A stretch of 64,000 nt of DNA. It comes from Shewanella abyssi (GTDB lineage Bacteria > Pseudomonadota > Gammaproteobacteria > Enterobacterales > Shewanellaceae). Position 1 is the stretch's first letter. Every line of letters begins with the position of its first letter. The stretch spans positions 62,001 to 126,000 of the forward strand of contig NZ_JAKIKR010000001.1 of NCBI RefSeq assembly GCF_023284025.1, given 5' to 3'. The translations under genes were made by a program, and so were the position numbers. This document shows, one piece after another, positions 17,055-27,100 of this stretch. The notes beneath the pieces were generated by a model that saw nothing but the letters and a program-made list of their open reading frames with translations, had not been told where the DNA came from and did not search any database.

Positions 17055-19136
17055 ATGAAAAAGGTTAAAAACGGCTTTAACAAGTCGACGCTCGCTTTGG
17101 GGATAGTTGCGGCGCTCGGTTTTGGCATATCAACAACAGCCAATGCAGTCTCATTTAATTGGGGCGAAGTAGAAGGAACATTCGATTCAACCTGGACTGC
17201 TGGTGCAAGTTGGCGAGTAGAAGGGCGAGATTGGAACAATCAGATAGGTAAGGTTAACCAACCACAGTTCGATTGGTCTGGTTACTCTGCATTTCCAGAC
17301 AGTAATGGGCAACCACGGAATAAATACAGCTCTGCTGAAATTTGGGCGCAGCCAGGTTCCTATTCAAGCAACGGTGATTTAAGCAATTTACTGTACTCGC
17401 AAGGCGACACCACTTCCGAGATATTTAAAGGTCTGCATGAATTATCTTTAACATATAAGAACTTTGGTGTTTTTGCGCGCGGTATGTATTTTTATGATCG
17501 TAAGCTCAATGATGGTAACTATGACTTTAATGACCCTCTAACGGGTAAAGAGTTTGACCCTTGCGCAGACAGCAAGGCGTCAGAAGTCCAGTGTAAAGAC
17601 ATACGATTGCTTGATGCGTTCGTTTATGGCAATTTCGATTTCAATGATGGTGCTAACCCGTTGACAATTCGTGTCGGTAATCAAGTGGTTTCTTGGGGTG
17701 AGAGTACCTTAATTGCCCATGGTATCGGTGTCATTAACGCTGTAGACCTTAATATCTTGAATGCACCCGGGGCAGAGCTTAAAGAAGCTTTTAGGCCACA
17801 AGGCATGGTTTGGGCATCTTTCGGATTAACTGATAATTTATCAGTAGAAGGTTTTTATCAGTATGATTGGCAGCCAGTATGGGTACCAACCCCTGGTTCT
17901 ATCTTCTCTACCAACGATTTTGCAGGTTACGGCGGTTATAACCAAAATGCTCAGCTAGGCTTTAACTCTAACCCTGATATGAATCTTGATTTCCTACTTT
18001 CTGAATATAATACGCTTGTGGGCATGGTCGGTTCAGGACTCGTCGACGATAATACTCTGGCAAGCCTTGCATTAGCGTATCCAACCAAGGCTACATTAAC
18101 TGAAGATGATGCTTCAGCGAGTGATGACGGCCAATGGGGCGTTAAAGTGGGTTATTACGCACCGCAACTGGGTGAAACCGAGTTTGGTTTGTACTACATG
18201 AATTATCATAGCCGTCGTCCACTGATCAGTGGTACCACAGCGAATTTCACTGCAGAAGCGATCGGTAGAGACTTACAACGCCTAGGTGGAAAAGCGCAGT
18301 CTGGCGAAATGATGACCCGTGAAGATCTATTAGCATTAGAAACCTTCTCAAAAGCACAAATTGTGTACCCTGAAGATATTCAATTAATGGGCTTTAGCTT
18401 TAACACATTAGTGGGTGACACCTCTGTTGCCGGTGAAATTGCCCATCGTTTAGATGAGCCATTACAGATTGATGATGTTGAATTGTTGTTTGCCGCAATG
18501 CCACAGCAGTTGGCGAATGTTGACCCAAGTCTACCCTATTACAGGGCAGATCTTGATGGGATCTCCCAGATTGAGAACTATGGCCCTGGTCAATATGCAG
18601 AAGGCTTTATCCGTTTAGATACGACTCAAGCCCAAACGACATTTACCCATCTATTTGGCCCAACACTGGGTACCGATAACCTTGTGATGCTTGCCGAAAT
18701 TGGCGGCGTGTGGATCCATGATATGCCGAGCTTTGATGAGCTTCGCTTAAATGGACCAGGCACGGCGCGTTCAGGTGGTAACCCTGATATGCCTGGTATT
18801 ATTGAGGCAGTGCATAACGGTCCTGAAACGAATCCATTCCCCACCGATTTTGCTTGGGGTTATCGTTTAGTCGCTAAGGCGGATTATAACAACGTATGGG
18901 GTGGAATAAATATCGCGCCAAGAGTGATTTTTTCTCACGACGTTGATGGTATTACGCCAGATCCAATGTTCCTGTTTACTGAAGGTAAAAAATCGGTCGC
19001 TTTAGGCCTTAACTTTGACTACCAAAGCCGCTGGAGCGCAGATATCTCTTACAACACTTTCTTTGGTGGTGTAGGAACGACAAATACAATGGCTGATCGA
19101 GACTATGTGTCGTTCAACGTTAAGTACTCAATCTAA
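17055..19136 (+). CDS. DUF1302 family predicted outer-membrane beta-barrel
   Basis: A 693-residue exported protein. The start at 17055 has GGAGAGAAG close upstream and begins a clear signal peptide (MKKVKNGF, hydrophobic core, then TTANA). An upstream in-frame extension to 16944 lacks features. The mature part is rich in alternating aromatic and polar residues, has Asp/Asn/Gly-rich turns, and ends VSFNVKYSI. All of this suits an outer-membrane barrel. DUF1302 members are typically encoded next to DUF1329, as here, with DUF1329 18 bases downstream. One pair of cysteines (PCADSKASEVQC) may form a disulfide. A role as an outer-membrane channel for a hydrophobic compound is inference. Confidence 0.85.
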   Translation: MKKVKNGFNKSTLALGIVAALGFGISTTANAVSFNWGEVEGTFDSTWTAGASWRVEGRDWNNQIGKVNQPQFDWSGYSAFPDSNGQPRNKYSSAEIWAQPGSYSSNGDLSNLLYSQGDTTSEIFKGLHELSLTYKNFGVFARGMYFYDRKLNDGNYDFNDPLTGKEFDPCADSKASEVQCKDIRLLDAFVYGNFDFNDGANPLTIRVGNQVVSWGESTLIAHGIGVINAVDLNILNAPGAELKEAFRPQGMVWASFGLTDNLSVEGFYQYDWQPVWVPTPGSIFSTNDFAGYGGYNQNAQLGFNSNPDMNLDFLLSEYNTLVGMVGSGLVDDNTLASLALAYPTKATLTEDDASASDDGQWGVKVGYYAPQLGETEFGLYYMNYHSRRPLISGTTANFTAEAIGRDLQRLGGKAQSGEMMTREDLLALETFSKAQIVYPEDIQLMGFSFNTLVGDTSVAGEIAHRLDEPLQIDDVELLFAAMPQQLANVDPSLPYYRADLDGISQIENYGPGQYAEGFIRLDTTQAQTTFTHLFGPTLGTDNLVMLAEIGGVWIHDMPSFDELRLNGPGTARSGGNPDMPGIIEAVHNGPETNPFPTDFAWGYRLVAKADYNNVWGGINIAPRVIFSHDVDGITPDPMFLFTEGKKSVALGLNFDYQSRWSADISYNTFFGGVGTTNTMADRDYVSFNVKYSI

Positions 19137-19154
19137 GTCACAAGGACAATAAAA

Positions 19155-20519
19155 ATGAAGAATCTTGCGATATTGTCTGCAGCAGTCATTATGGCCCTAG
19201 GTGCATCTAGCGCTTTGGCTAAAGTATCTGACGCAGACGCAGCCAAATTAGGCTCTGAGTTTACACCTCTTGGCGCTGTAAAAGCGGGCAATGCAGATGG
19301 GTCTATTCCAGCGTGGAATGGCGGCATTACTGAACCTGTAGCGGGTTATAGTAAAGGCATGCATCACCCAGATCCATTTCCAGGTGATAAAATTGAATTT
19401 ACCATTAGCAACGCTAATAAAGACCAATACAAAGCATTTTTAACTGACGGTCAAATTAAGCTTTTTGAGCTTTATCCTGATACTTTCAAAATGAATGTTT
19501 ATCAAACGCGCCGTTCAGCGTCAGTACCACAGTTTGTATACGACGCAACGATGATTAACGCAACACGTGCAGAGTTAATTGATGGTGGCAACGGTATTAC
19601 GGGGGCATCAATCGGTATACCTTTCCCAATACCAGCAAGTGGTTTGGAAGTGATTTGGAACCATGTACTGCGCTTTCGTGGCGTAGATATTAAAACATCT
19701 CGTAGCCAAGCAGCACCAACGGCTGGCGGCAGTTACACGCTCGTTGAGACTGCCGAAGAGATCCGTTTTCAATATTCTCGTCCAGAGATGACATTGGATA
19801 AACTAGCCAAAGAAAATACGCTGTTTTTCTTTAAACAAGTGGTGATCCAACCTGCTCGCTTAGCGGGTACGGCGCTGCTCGTAAAAGAAACAATGGATCA
19901 AGAAAAGCTTCCTCGCCAAGCGTGGACTTACAACACTGGCCAACGACGCGTACGCAAAGCACCCAATGTTGCATTCGACACCCCTGGTACAGTATCTGAT
20001 GGTCTAAGAACAACCGATGATTTTGATATGTTTAACGGCTCTCCAGTGCGCTACAACTGGGAGTTAGTCGGTAAGCAAGAGCTTTATATTCCCTATAACG
20101 ATTATAAGCTGCATTCCGATAAACTTGAGTATGAGCAAATTGTTACGCCAGGTCATATCAATCCAGAGTATGTTCGTTACGAAAAACATCGTGTATGGGT
20201 AGTTAAAGCAACGCTGAAAGAGGGCATGCGTCATATCTATAAGGCGCGTACTTTCTATATCGATGAAGATTCATGGCAGGTATCGGTTGCCGATCTATAT
20301 GACAACCGTGATGAACTTTACCGTGTCGCGATTGCCCACGGCTTGAACTACTACGAAGTGCCCACTCAGTGGAGTACTTTGGAAGTATTCCATGATCTTC
20401 AGTCTCGTCGTTATATCGCAATGGGTCTAGATAATGAAGGCCGTATGTATGACTTTGATGCAAAGCTTAGTGAAGGTAACTTCACACCCGCTGCGCTAAG
20501 ACGTGCTGGTATTCGTTAA
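19155..20519 (+). CDS. DUF1329 family periplasmic protein (LolA-like fold predicted)
   Basis: A 454-residue protein with a classic signal peptide (MKNLAILSAAVIMALGASSALA). A conserved DUF1329 beginning follows: LGSEFTPLGAVKAGNADGSI then PAWNGGI. Members are described as outer-membrane-lipoprotein-sorting-like, with a LolA-like beta fold that binds lipid. There is no lipobox, so a soluble periplasmic location is expected. It follows DUF1302 by 18 bases and precedes the YCF48 gene across a hairpin. A carrier role between the inner-membrane MMPL pump and the outer-membrane barrel is the natural hypothesis, but it is unproven. Confidence 0.88.
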   Translation: MKNLAILSAAVIMALGASSALAKVSDADAAKLGSEFTPLGAVKAGNADGSIPAWNGGITEPVAGYSKGMHHPDPFPGDKIEFTISNANKDQYKAFLTDGQIKLFELYPDTFKMNVYQTRRSASVPQFVYDATMINATRAELIDGGNGITGASIGIPFPIPASGLEVIWNHVLRFRGVDIKTSRSQAAPTAGGSYTLVETAEEIRFQYSRPEMTLDKLAKENTLFFFKQVVIQPARLAGTALLVKETMDQEKLPRQAWTYNTGQRRVRKAPNVAFDTPGTVSDGLRTTDDFDMFNGSPVRYNWELVGKQELYIPYNDYKLHSDKLEYEQIVTPGHINPEYVRYEKHRVWVVKATLKEGMRHIYKARTFYIDEDSWQVSVADLYDNRDELYRVAIAHGLNYYEVPTQWSTLEVFHDLQSRRYIAMGLDNEGRMYDFDAKLSEGNFTPAALRRAGIR

Positions 20520-20528
20520 TCCACATAT

Positions 20529-20555
20529 AGAGGGGCATTTTGCCCCTCTTATATT
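20529..20555 (+). terminator. Intra-operon hairpin after DUF1329
   Basis: AGAGGGGCA / TGCCCCTCT stem (nine pairs) followed by TATATTT, lying between DUF1329 and YCF48. The T-run is broken, so it may terminate only partially or protect the upstream mRNA. Either would give more DUF1302/DUF1329 than YCF48/MMPL. Confidence 0.6.
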
Positions 20556-20569
20556 TAAAGGAAGTCTGT

Positions 20570-21586
20570 ATGTCGTTTAGCATGCTTCGGTTTATCTCAT
20601 TTTTGAGTGTCGCCAGTATTTTCAATTCTTCTGCTATATTGGCGCAAGAAACAACATTAGAACAACAAATTCAACCTCTTGCTGCGCACTCTTTAGTTCT
20701 CGATATTGCTCAATATGGTGAAACTTTGGTTGCGGTTGGAGAGCGTGGTCACGCATTTGTTTTTGATACAAAATGGCAACAAGTCAACACGCCTACCTTA
20801 GCTCAGTTAACCAAAGCTTTTTTTATCTCTGAAGATAAAGGCTGGGCTGTCGGCCATGACGCCACTATCATCCATACCCTTGATGGCGGTTTGACTTGGC
20901 AGTTACAGATGCAGGCGCCAGAAATCGAAAAACCTTTTTTGGATCTACTCTTTTTTGATGAAGATAATGGCATTGCTATCGGAGCGTATGGCCTTTTTTA
21001 TCGCACCCTTGATGGTGGTATAAACTGGAAGAGTGAGTACCATCAAGAACTTCTTTTTGAAGAGGATGTGGCTTACCTTGAAGAGTTAAAAGCCGAAGAC
21101 GAAGCACTGTATTTGTCAGAGCGTAATAGCTTGCTACCGCATTTTAATCGGGTATTACCCATCGCGAACGATCGGCTCATCATGGTGGGGGAATTAGGCC
21201 TTGTCGCTGTCTCAAGCGATAGAGGGATCCATTGGCAGAAACAAGACTTCCCCTATGAAGGGTCTCTCTTTAATGCGGTGACTGTCGATAACCGTGTCTA
21301 TGTTATGGGGCTTAGAGGGCATCTTTTTGAGTCAAATGAAGACCTAGCGCTATGGCAGGAGATTAGTTTGCCTGTCGACTCTACGATTAATGCAGGGATC
21401 CCTTTAGAGGGGGCTGTGTTGCGTATTGTTGGTAATGCTGGCGTGATTATCGATGTCACGGAAAAAGGTGACGCGCAGCTAGTAGAACAACGACAGGGCG
21501 AAAACCTCGTCGCCATTGCTAAAGACTCCACTGGTGTGTTGTGGATCTCTGGCAATAAAGGTCTCATCAAGTTAGTACAAAAATAA
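20570..21586 (+). CDS. YCF48/BNR-repeat beta-propeller periplasmic protein
   Basis: A 338-residue protein. Start at the ATG at 20570 with GGAAG five bases upstream. The signal peptide ends near SAILA|QETT. The body has repeated Asp-box-like phrases (HTLDGGLTWQ, RTLDGGINWK, SSDRGIHWQK), characteristic of the YCF48/HCF136 photosynthesis-system-stability-factor-like propeller. In non-photosynthetic bacteria such proteins are commonly paired with MMPL transporters. It ends 13 bases before the MMPL gene. It probably acts as a periplasmic adaptor or substrate-binding partner, which is inference. Confidence 0.85.
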   Translation: MSFSMLRFISFLSVASIFNSSAILAQETTLEQQIQPLAAHSLVLDIAQYGETLVAVGERGHAFVFDTKWQQVNTPTLAQLTKAFFISEDKGWAVGHDATIIHTLDGGLTWQLQMQAPEIEKPFLDLLFFDEDNGIAIGAYGLFYRTLDGGINWKSEYHQELLFEEDVAYLEELKAEDEALYLSERNSLLPHFNRVLPIANDRLIMVGELGLVAVSSDRGIHWQKQDFPYEGSLFNAVTVDNRVYVMGLRGHLFESNEDLALWQEISLPVDSTINAGIPLEGAVLRIVGNAGVIIDVTEKGDAQLVEQRQGENLVAIAKDSTGVLWISGNKGLIKLVQK

Positions 21587-21599
21587 TAGGACCTGATTT

Positions 21600-23903
21600 A
21601 TGTTAGATAAACTCGTAAATGGCATTGAAACCTATCTTTTCAGGCATCGCGCTTTCGTAATTTTCTTATTTGTTATTACAACGCTATTTTTAGGCTTGCA
21701 AGCAAGTAACCTGAAAATGGATGCTGCTTTTGTTAAAAATATTCCACTCAACCATAGTTACATGAAAACCTATTTGAAGCACCAGAAACAGTTTGGTGGT
21801 GCAAATAGCATTATGGTGGCGGTTGAAGACACTAGCGGAAATATCTTTAACGCTAATTTTTTTGATTCACTCAAAAATGTGCATGACCAACTGTTTTTTA
21901 TCCCAGGTGTTGATAGGGCACAGGTAAAATCACTGTTTTCCCCATCGACTCGCTTTACTGAAGTCGTCGAAGATGGTTTTGCCGGTGGCCCAGTTATCCC
22001 AGCGGACTTTACCACTACCGACCAAGGCTTATCCATCGTGCGCGGTAATATTGAAAAAGCCGGTATTGTCGGCCGACTGATTGCTGAAGATTACTCCGCT
22101 GCGATGGTGAGTGCTCAGTTAATGGATTTCGATCCACAAACCGGAGAGCCTCTCGATACGTTAGCGATTGCAGAGCAGTTGGAACAGGAGCTAAGAGCCC
22201 AATACGAAACTGATGATATAAAAATCCATATTATTGGTTTTTCCAAGATGGCTGGCGATGTTGCAGATGGCGCTAAAGGGGTGTTGCTTTTCTTCCTAAT
22301 AGCCATTCTTGTCACCGCAGTCATGGTGTTCTTTTTCTCTAAATCGATTGTGCTGACTGTTTTACCACTTGTGTGTAGTTTAACTGCTGTTGTCTGGCAA
22401 CTTGGATTGTTAACCGTAGTAGGGTTTGGCTTAGACCCTATGTCCATTTTGATACCCTTTTTGGTGTTTGCGATAGGTGTCAGTCATAGCGTACAGATGA
22501 TTAATGCGGTAAAACGCAGAGTGAGTGATGGTCAGAGTACTAAAGCTGCGGCAGCATTAGCATTCAGAAGTTTATTGATCCCAGGTGGTGTGGCGCTGTT
22601 ATCAGATACGATAGGATTTATGACCCTGCTAGCGATTGATATCGGCATTATTCATGAACTGGCAATTTCTGCCTCACTAGGTGTCGCGGTCATTATTTTA
22701 ACCAACCTGATTCTGTTGCCACTTGTTATTTCTTATACCAATGTGCCAGCCCCAAAGAACACTGCAGCGGTTAAAGCAAATAATATTTGGGTCAAACTAT
22801 CAAAGTTCGCAACGCCTAAATATGCAGTATGGGTATTACTCATCACCGCCGGTTTATATGCGGTAGGGTTACAGCAAGCGAACCAAATGAAAATCGGCGA
22901 CCTGCAAGGAGGGGCACCTGCGCTGCACTTAGATTCTCGATATAATCAGGATACTTTCTTCATTACCGATAAGTTTTCAATTACCACCGATGTAATGACT
23001 ATTATCGTCGAAGCATTTCCAGAAGCGTGTACTTATCATTCGGTATTAGCTCAAATTGATGAATTTGAGTGGCAAGTGAGTAACACCGCTGGTGTTGAAT
23101 CGACAGCGAGCTTGGCTTCGGTAGCAAAAAGAGTCAACGCTGGCTTTAATGAAGGTAATCCGAAGTGGCAAGTCTTGCCTAGAAATACGGCTAGTCTAGT
23201 ACAAGCTGTAGGGCGAGTACCGACAACTTCAGGTTTATTGAACAGTGATTGTTCTGTTATGCCAGTGTATCTTTTCTTAAAGGATCATAAAGCAGAAACC
23301 ATAGAAGTCGTTATCGCCAAGGTTAATCAGCTGCAAGCGCAGATGAATAATGAACAGCTCACGTTCAAGTTAGCATCTGGCCCTGTTGGCGTCATGGCGG
23401 CAACTAACGAAGCCGTTGCTGAAGCGCAACTGCCGATGATGCTTTATGTCTATGGTGCAGTATTTGTATTGTGCTTGATTAGCTTCCGCTCTTTACGTGC
23501 CACTATTGCGGTTATTTTGCCTTTGTATGTAGTATCCACTTTAGCGCAAGCATTGATGACACAGCTTGATATCGGTCTTGCGGTGAGCACTTTACCAGTT
23601 ATTGCTCTAGGCGTTGGTATTGGTGTTGATTACGGGATCTATATTCTGTCGACGATGGCGGTGAGGTTAAGAGAAGGTATGCCGGTACAGCAAGCGTACT
23701 ACGAAGCATTAGTCGAGCGCGGCAGCGCGGTAATGTTTACCGGCTTAACACTTGCAATAGGCGTGAGTACCTGGTTCTTCTCGGCGCTTAAATTCCAAAT
23801 GGACATGGGTATTTTGCTAACATTTATGTTTTTAGTGAATATGTTAGGTGCCATCATTATCCTACCAGCAATAGCTGCAGTATTTTGGCGGCAACCCAAA
23901 TAA
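21600..23903 (+). CDS. MMPL/RND-family transporter (HpnN-like)
   Basis: A 767-residue inner-membrane protein with the RND layout: TM1 at about residues 17-37, a large periplasmic domain, five more segments (about 225-395), then the same again (TM7 near 407, the rest 615-765). The second half has GVGIGVDYGIYILS, with the TM Asp typical of proton-driven MMPL proteins. The first half has FAIGVSHSVQM at the matching place, without an Asp. Family members export lipids such as hopanoids. It is the last gene of the four-gene cluster, with its own strong terminator. The substrate is unknown. Confidence 0.9.
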   Translation: MLDKLVNGIETYLFRHRAFVIFLFVITTLFLGLQASNLKMDAAFVKNIPLNHSYMKTYLKHQKQFGGANSIMVAVEDTSGNIFNANFFDSLKNVHDQLFFIPGVDRAQVKSLFSPSTRFTEVVEDGFAGGPVIPADFTTTDQGLSIVRGNIEKAGIVGRLIAEDYSAAMVSAQLMDFDPQTGEPLDTLAIAEQLEQELRAQYETDDIKIHIIGFSKMAGDVADGAKGVLLFFLIAILVTAVMVFFFSKSIVLTVLPLVCSLTAVVWQLGLLTVVGFGLDPMSILIPFLVFAIGVSHSVQMINAVKRRVSDGQSTKAAAALAFRSLLIPGGVALLSDTIGFMTLLAIDIGIIHELAISASLGVAVIILTNLILLPLVISYTNVPAPKNTAAVKANNIWVKLSKFATPKYAVWVLLITAGLYAVGLQQANQMKIGDLQGGAPALHLDSRYNQDTFFITDKFSITTDVMTIIVEAFPEACTYHSVLAQIDEFEWQVSNTAGVESTASLASVAKRVNAGFNEGNPKWQVLPRNTASLVQAVGRVPTTSGLLNSDCSVMPVYLFLKDHKAETIEVVIAKVNQLQAQMNNEQLTFKLASGPVGVMAATNEAVAEAQLPMMLYVYGAVFVLCLISFRSLRATIAVILPLYVVSTLAQALMTQLDIGLAVSTLPVIALGVGIGVDYGIYILSTMAVRLREGMPVQQAYYEALVERGSAVMFTGLTLAIGVSTWFFSALKFQMDMGILLTFMFLVNMLGAIIILPAIAAVFWRQPK

Positions 23904-23909
23904 AGACTG

Positions 23910-23941
23910 AAAAAAGAGAAGCGAAAGCTTCTCTTTTTTTT
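23910..23941 (+). terminator. Terminator of the DUF1302-MMPL operon
   Basis: AGAGAAGC-GAAA-GCTTCTCT stem with a GNRA-type loop followed by eight T. Confidence 0.93.
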
Positions 23942-24073
23942 GCATAAAAAAACGCTATCAGCGATTGTTATTTCATCGGACAGCCATAAAAGCCGTGAAG
24001 CATTCTTTTAAGGAGGCACTACCACTAAAATAGTTCTCGAATTATGGCAGGTTTAGTAATAGACTTCGCGCTA

Positions 24074-24085
24074 TGACCTAGGTCA
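24074..24085 (+). promoter_or_regulatory. Perfect palindrome TGACCTAGGTCA upstream of the NAD-glutamate dehydrogenase gene
   Basis: A 12-base perfect palindrome 80 bases upstream of the start codon, with a further AGGTCA half-site near 24099-24104. It could be an operator for a dimeric regulator. I cannot name the protein. Confidence 0.4.
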
Positions 24086-24164
24086 CAGAAATAGGCTCAG
24101 GTCAGATTTTAAGCATCCATAAAAATATAAAAGCGCTGCCATAGCCCCCTAAGGAAACAGCAAC

Positions 24165-27100
24165 ATGGCCTTGAAAGATGCAATGCCTTCAGTACTACTG
24201 GAAAATGTAGTCAACCTTATTCACTCTAAAGTACCCAATTCACAAGCAAAACAAGTAGAACAGTTCGCGACTTGCCTATACGCGCATATGTCGAAAGACG
24301 ACCTCAATGCTCGTAATGACAGTGACCTCTATGGTGCTGTCTTGAGTCAGTGGAACGCCCTAAATAGAACATCCGTTGGGGAAGGACACATTCGCGTGTT
24401 TAACCCAAGCCAGTCGAAACATGGTTGGGAATCAACTCATTCGATCATTGAGATCATTCAACCCGATATGCCCTTCTTAGTCGATTCTGTCGGTATGGCA
24501 ATTAATCGACTGGGTATTACGGCACACATGATGCTCCATACTCCCATGGCGATTGAGCGTAAAGATGGCTCAGTAATTCAAGTTAGTTATAGCGCCGATG
24601 AAAAAGCTGATGTTGATAAAGTTGCTGTCTTTTTGATTGAAATCGATAGACAAAGTAGCGAAGCGGACATAAAAGCGTTAACCAAAGAGATTGAGTCTAT
24701 TATTGCCGACGTCGCAGCATCTGTCCAAGATTGGGACCTTATGTCGGCCAAGTTAGGTGAGACGATTAATGAACTGGTGATTCGACCCTACCCAGGTACT
24801 AAAGAAGAGTTAAGTGAAGCGACCCAATTTCTTGAGTACCTCAATAACCACCACTTTACCTTATTAGGTTACAGACGTTACGATTTACGTAAAGTGGAAG
24901 GTGATTTAGAACTCGTTGCTGACAAGAGTACAAGTTTAGGCTTAATGACAAAGTCCGCAAAAACCAATACCGAAACTGGCTTATTACTGTCTAACTTCTC
25001 AGAAAGTGCCCGCAAAGAAGCGCTTGATAGCAGTTTGTTGGTATTGACTAAGAGTAGCGAAAAGAGCCGTGTTCATCGTCCAGCCTATGTTGATTATATT
25101 GGTGTTAAGCGTTTTGACGAAGACGGCAATGTCGTTGGTGAAGATCGCTTCATCGGGTTGTACGCGTCTAACTTATATAACCGCAGTCCTCGTGAAATTC
25201 CACTGCTTGCTGAAAAAGTGCAGCGCGTGCTTGATCGTTCAGGCCTAACGCCTCGTTCTCACGATTATAAAGCATTAATGCATATTCTTGAGACGTTACC
25301 ACGCGATGAATTAATCCAAGCAAATGTTAAAGAGCTGGCTCGCATTGCACATGGCGTGCTTGAGATGCAAGATCGAGACAAACTAAAACTGTTTGTCAGA
25401 AAAGATGGCTTTGGTCGGTTCCTCTCTTGCTTAGTATATGTGTCTAAAGACCGTTACAACACTAAGCTACGTGAAGATACCCAGCGGATTTTAGCTCAAC
25501 ATTTTAATAGTAGTGAAGATGTTGAGTTTACAACATATTTTTCAGAGTCAACCTTGGCTCGTACTCATTACATTATCAAAGTTGATAACAATAATATGGA
25601 TGTCGATGTGGCAGCGATAGAAAATAATTTGACTGAAGCAGCTCGTTCTTGGGAAGACAAACTGGGTAGTGCTTTAATTAGTGCTCAAGGTGAAGAAATT
25701 GGAACAAGCCTGGTTAAGCGTTACGTAGATGCGTTTCCTCGTAGCTATAAAGAAGATGTATTGCCAAGTTCTTCTGTCGTTGATATTCAACATCTTGAAG
25801 CGTTAGATGATGATCATAAGCTAGGCATGTTGTTTTATCAGCCGCAGGAAACAGCGCTTAAAAATAGCAAAGTGCGTTTGAAGCTATTCCATAAAGATGA
25901 GCCTATTCATCTTTCTGACGTGTTACCTATGTTGGAAAACTTTGGCTTACGCGTCATTAACGAGCGTCCATATGAAGTGATTACCGCCGACGGTGATATT
26001 TATTGGATCCTAGACTTCTTAATGACAACTCAAGCTGTTGCCAGCGACAATTTGGCCGATAGCCAAGAGCGATTTCAAACAGCATTGTCGCAAGTTTGGA
26101 GAAAAGAGCTTGAAGATGATGGCTTTAACCGCTTGGTATTATCAACCGGTTTGACTGGGCGAGAAGTCTCCGTACTGCGAGCCTACGCTAAATATATGCG
26201 TCAAATTGACTCTACTTTTAGCCAAGCTTACATCGAAGAAACTTTTTCTAGCTACCCTCAAATAGCTGATTTACTGGTTAAAATGTACATTCGTAAATTC
26301 AACCCAAAGTTGAAAACACGTACATTAACCAAGTTTATTGAGCAGATTGATCTTCGCCTCGATGACGTTTCGAGCTTAGATGATGACAGAATTATTCGCC
26401 GTTACCTTGATTTAATCAATGCGACTAATCGTACTAACTTCTATCAAGTTGCAGCTTCTGGTAAGGCTAAATCATATATCTCTTTCAAGTTCGAACCAGC
26501 ACTTATCCCTGAGATGCCAAAACCACTGCCTAAGTATGAAATATTCGTTTATTCACCTCGTGTTGAAGGCGTACATCTACGTGGCGGTAAAGTGGCCCGT
26601 GGTGGACTGCGTTGGTCTGACAGACGAGAAGATTTCCGCACCGAAGTGCTTGGTCTTGTCAAAGCGCAGCAAGTTAAAAATACGGTCATTGTTCCCGTTG
26701 GTGCTAAAGGTGGTTTTGTTTGTAAACAACTGCCGACAGACGGTGGGCGTGAAGCCTTTTTTGCCGAAGGACAAGAGTGCTATCGCTTATTCATTCGTGG
26801 CTTGCTCGACATTAGCGATAACATTATTGATGGCGAAGTCGTTGCTCCTGATAATGTCGTTAGACATGACGAAGATGACCCATATTTAGTGGTTGCAGCC
26901 GATAAAGGTACCGCTACGTTCTCTGATATCGCTAACGAAATAGCAGAAGAATACAATTTCTGGCTTGGTGATGCATTCGCTTCTGGTGGTAGTAACGGTT
27001 ATGACCATAAGAAGATGGGGATTACCGCTCGAGGTGCTTGGGAATCGGTTAAACGTCACTTCCGTGAAATGGGCGTTAATTGCCAAACGACAGACTTTAG

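Noticed and set aside
16892-17239. Open frame of 115 codons on the - strand overlapping the DUF1302 leader
   Set aside because: It covers the DUF1302 signal-peptide region and promoter; its translation is low-complexity and resembles no protein; it is an antisense shadow.
26419-26889. 156-codon + frame inside the glutamate dehydrogenase gene
   Set aside because: It lies wholly within a clearly coding, conserved region in another frame; no ribosome-binding site or homology.
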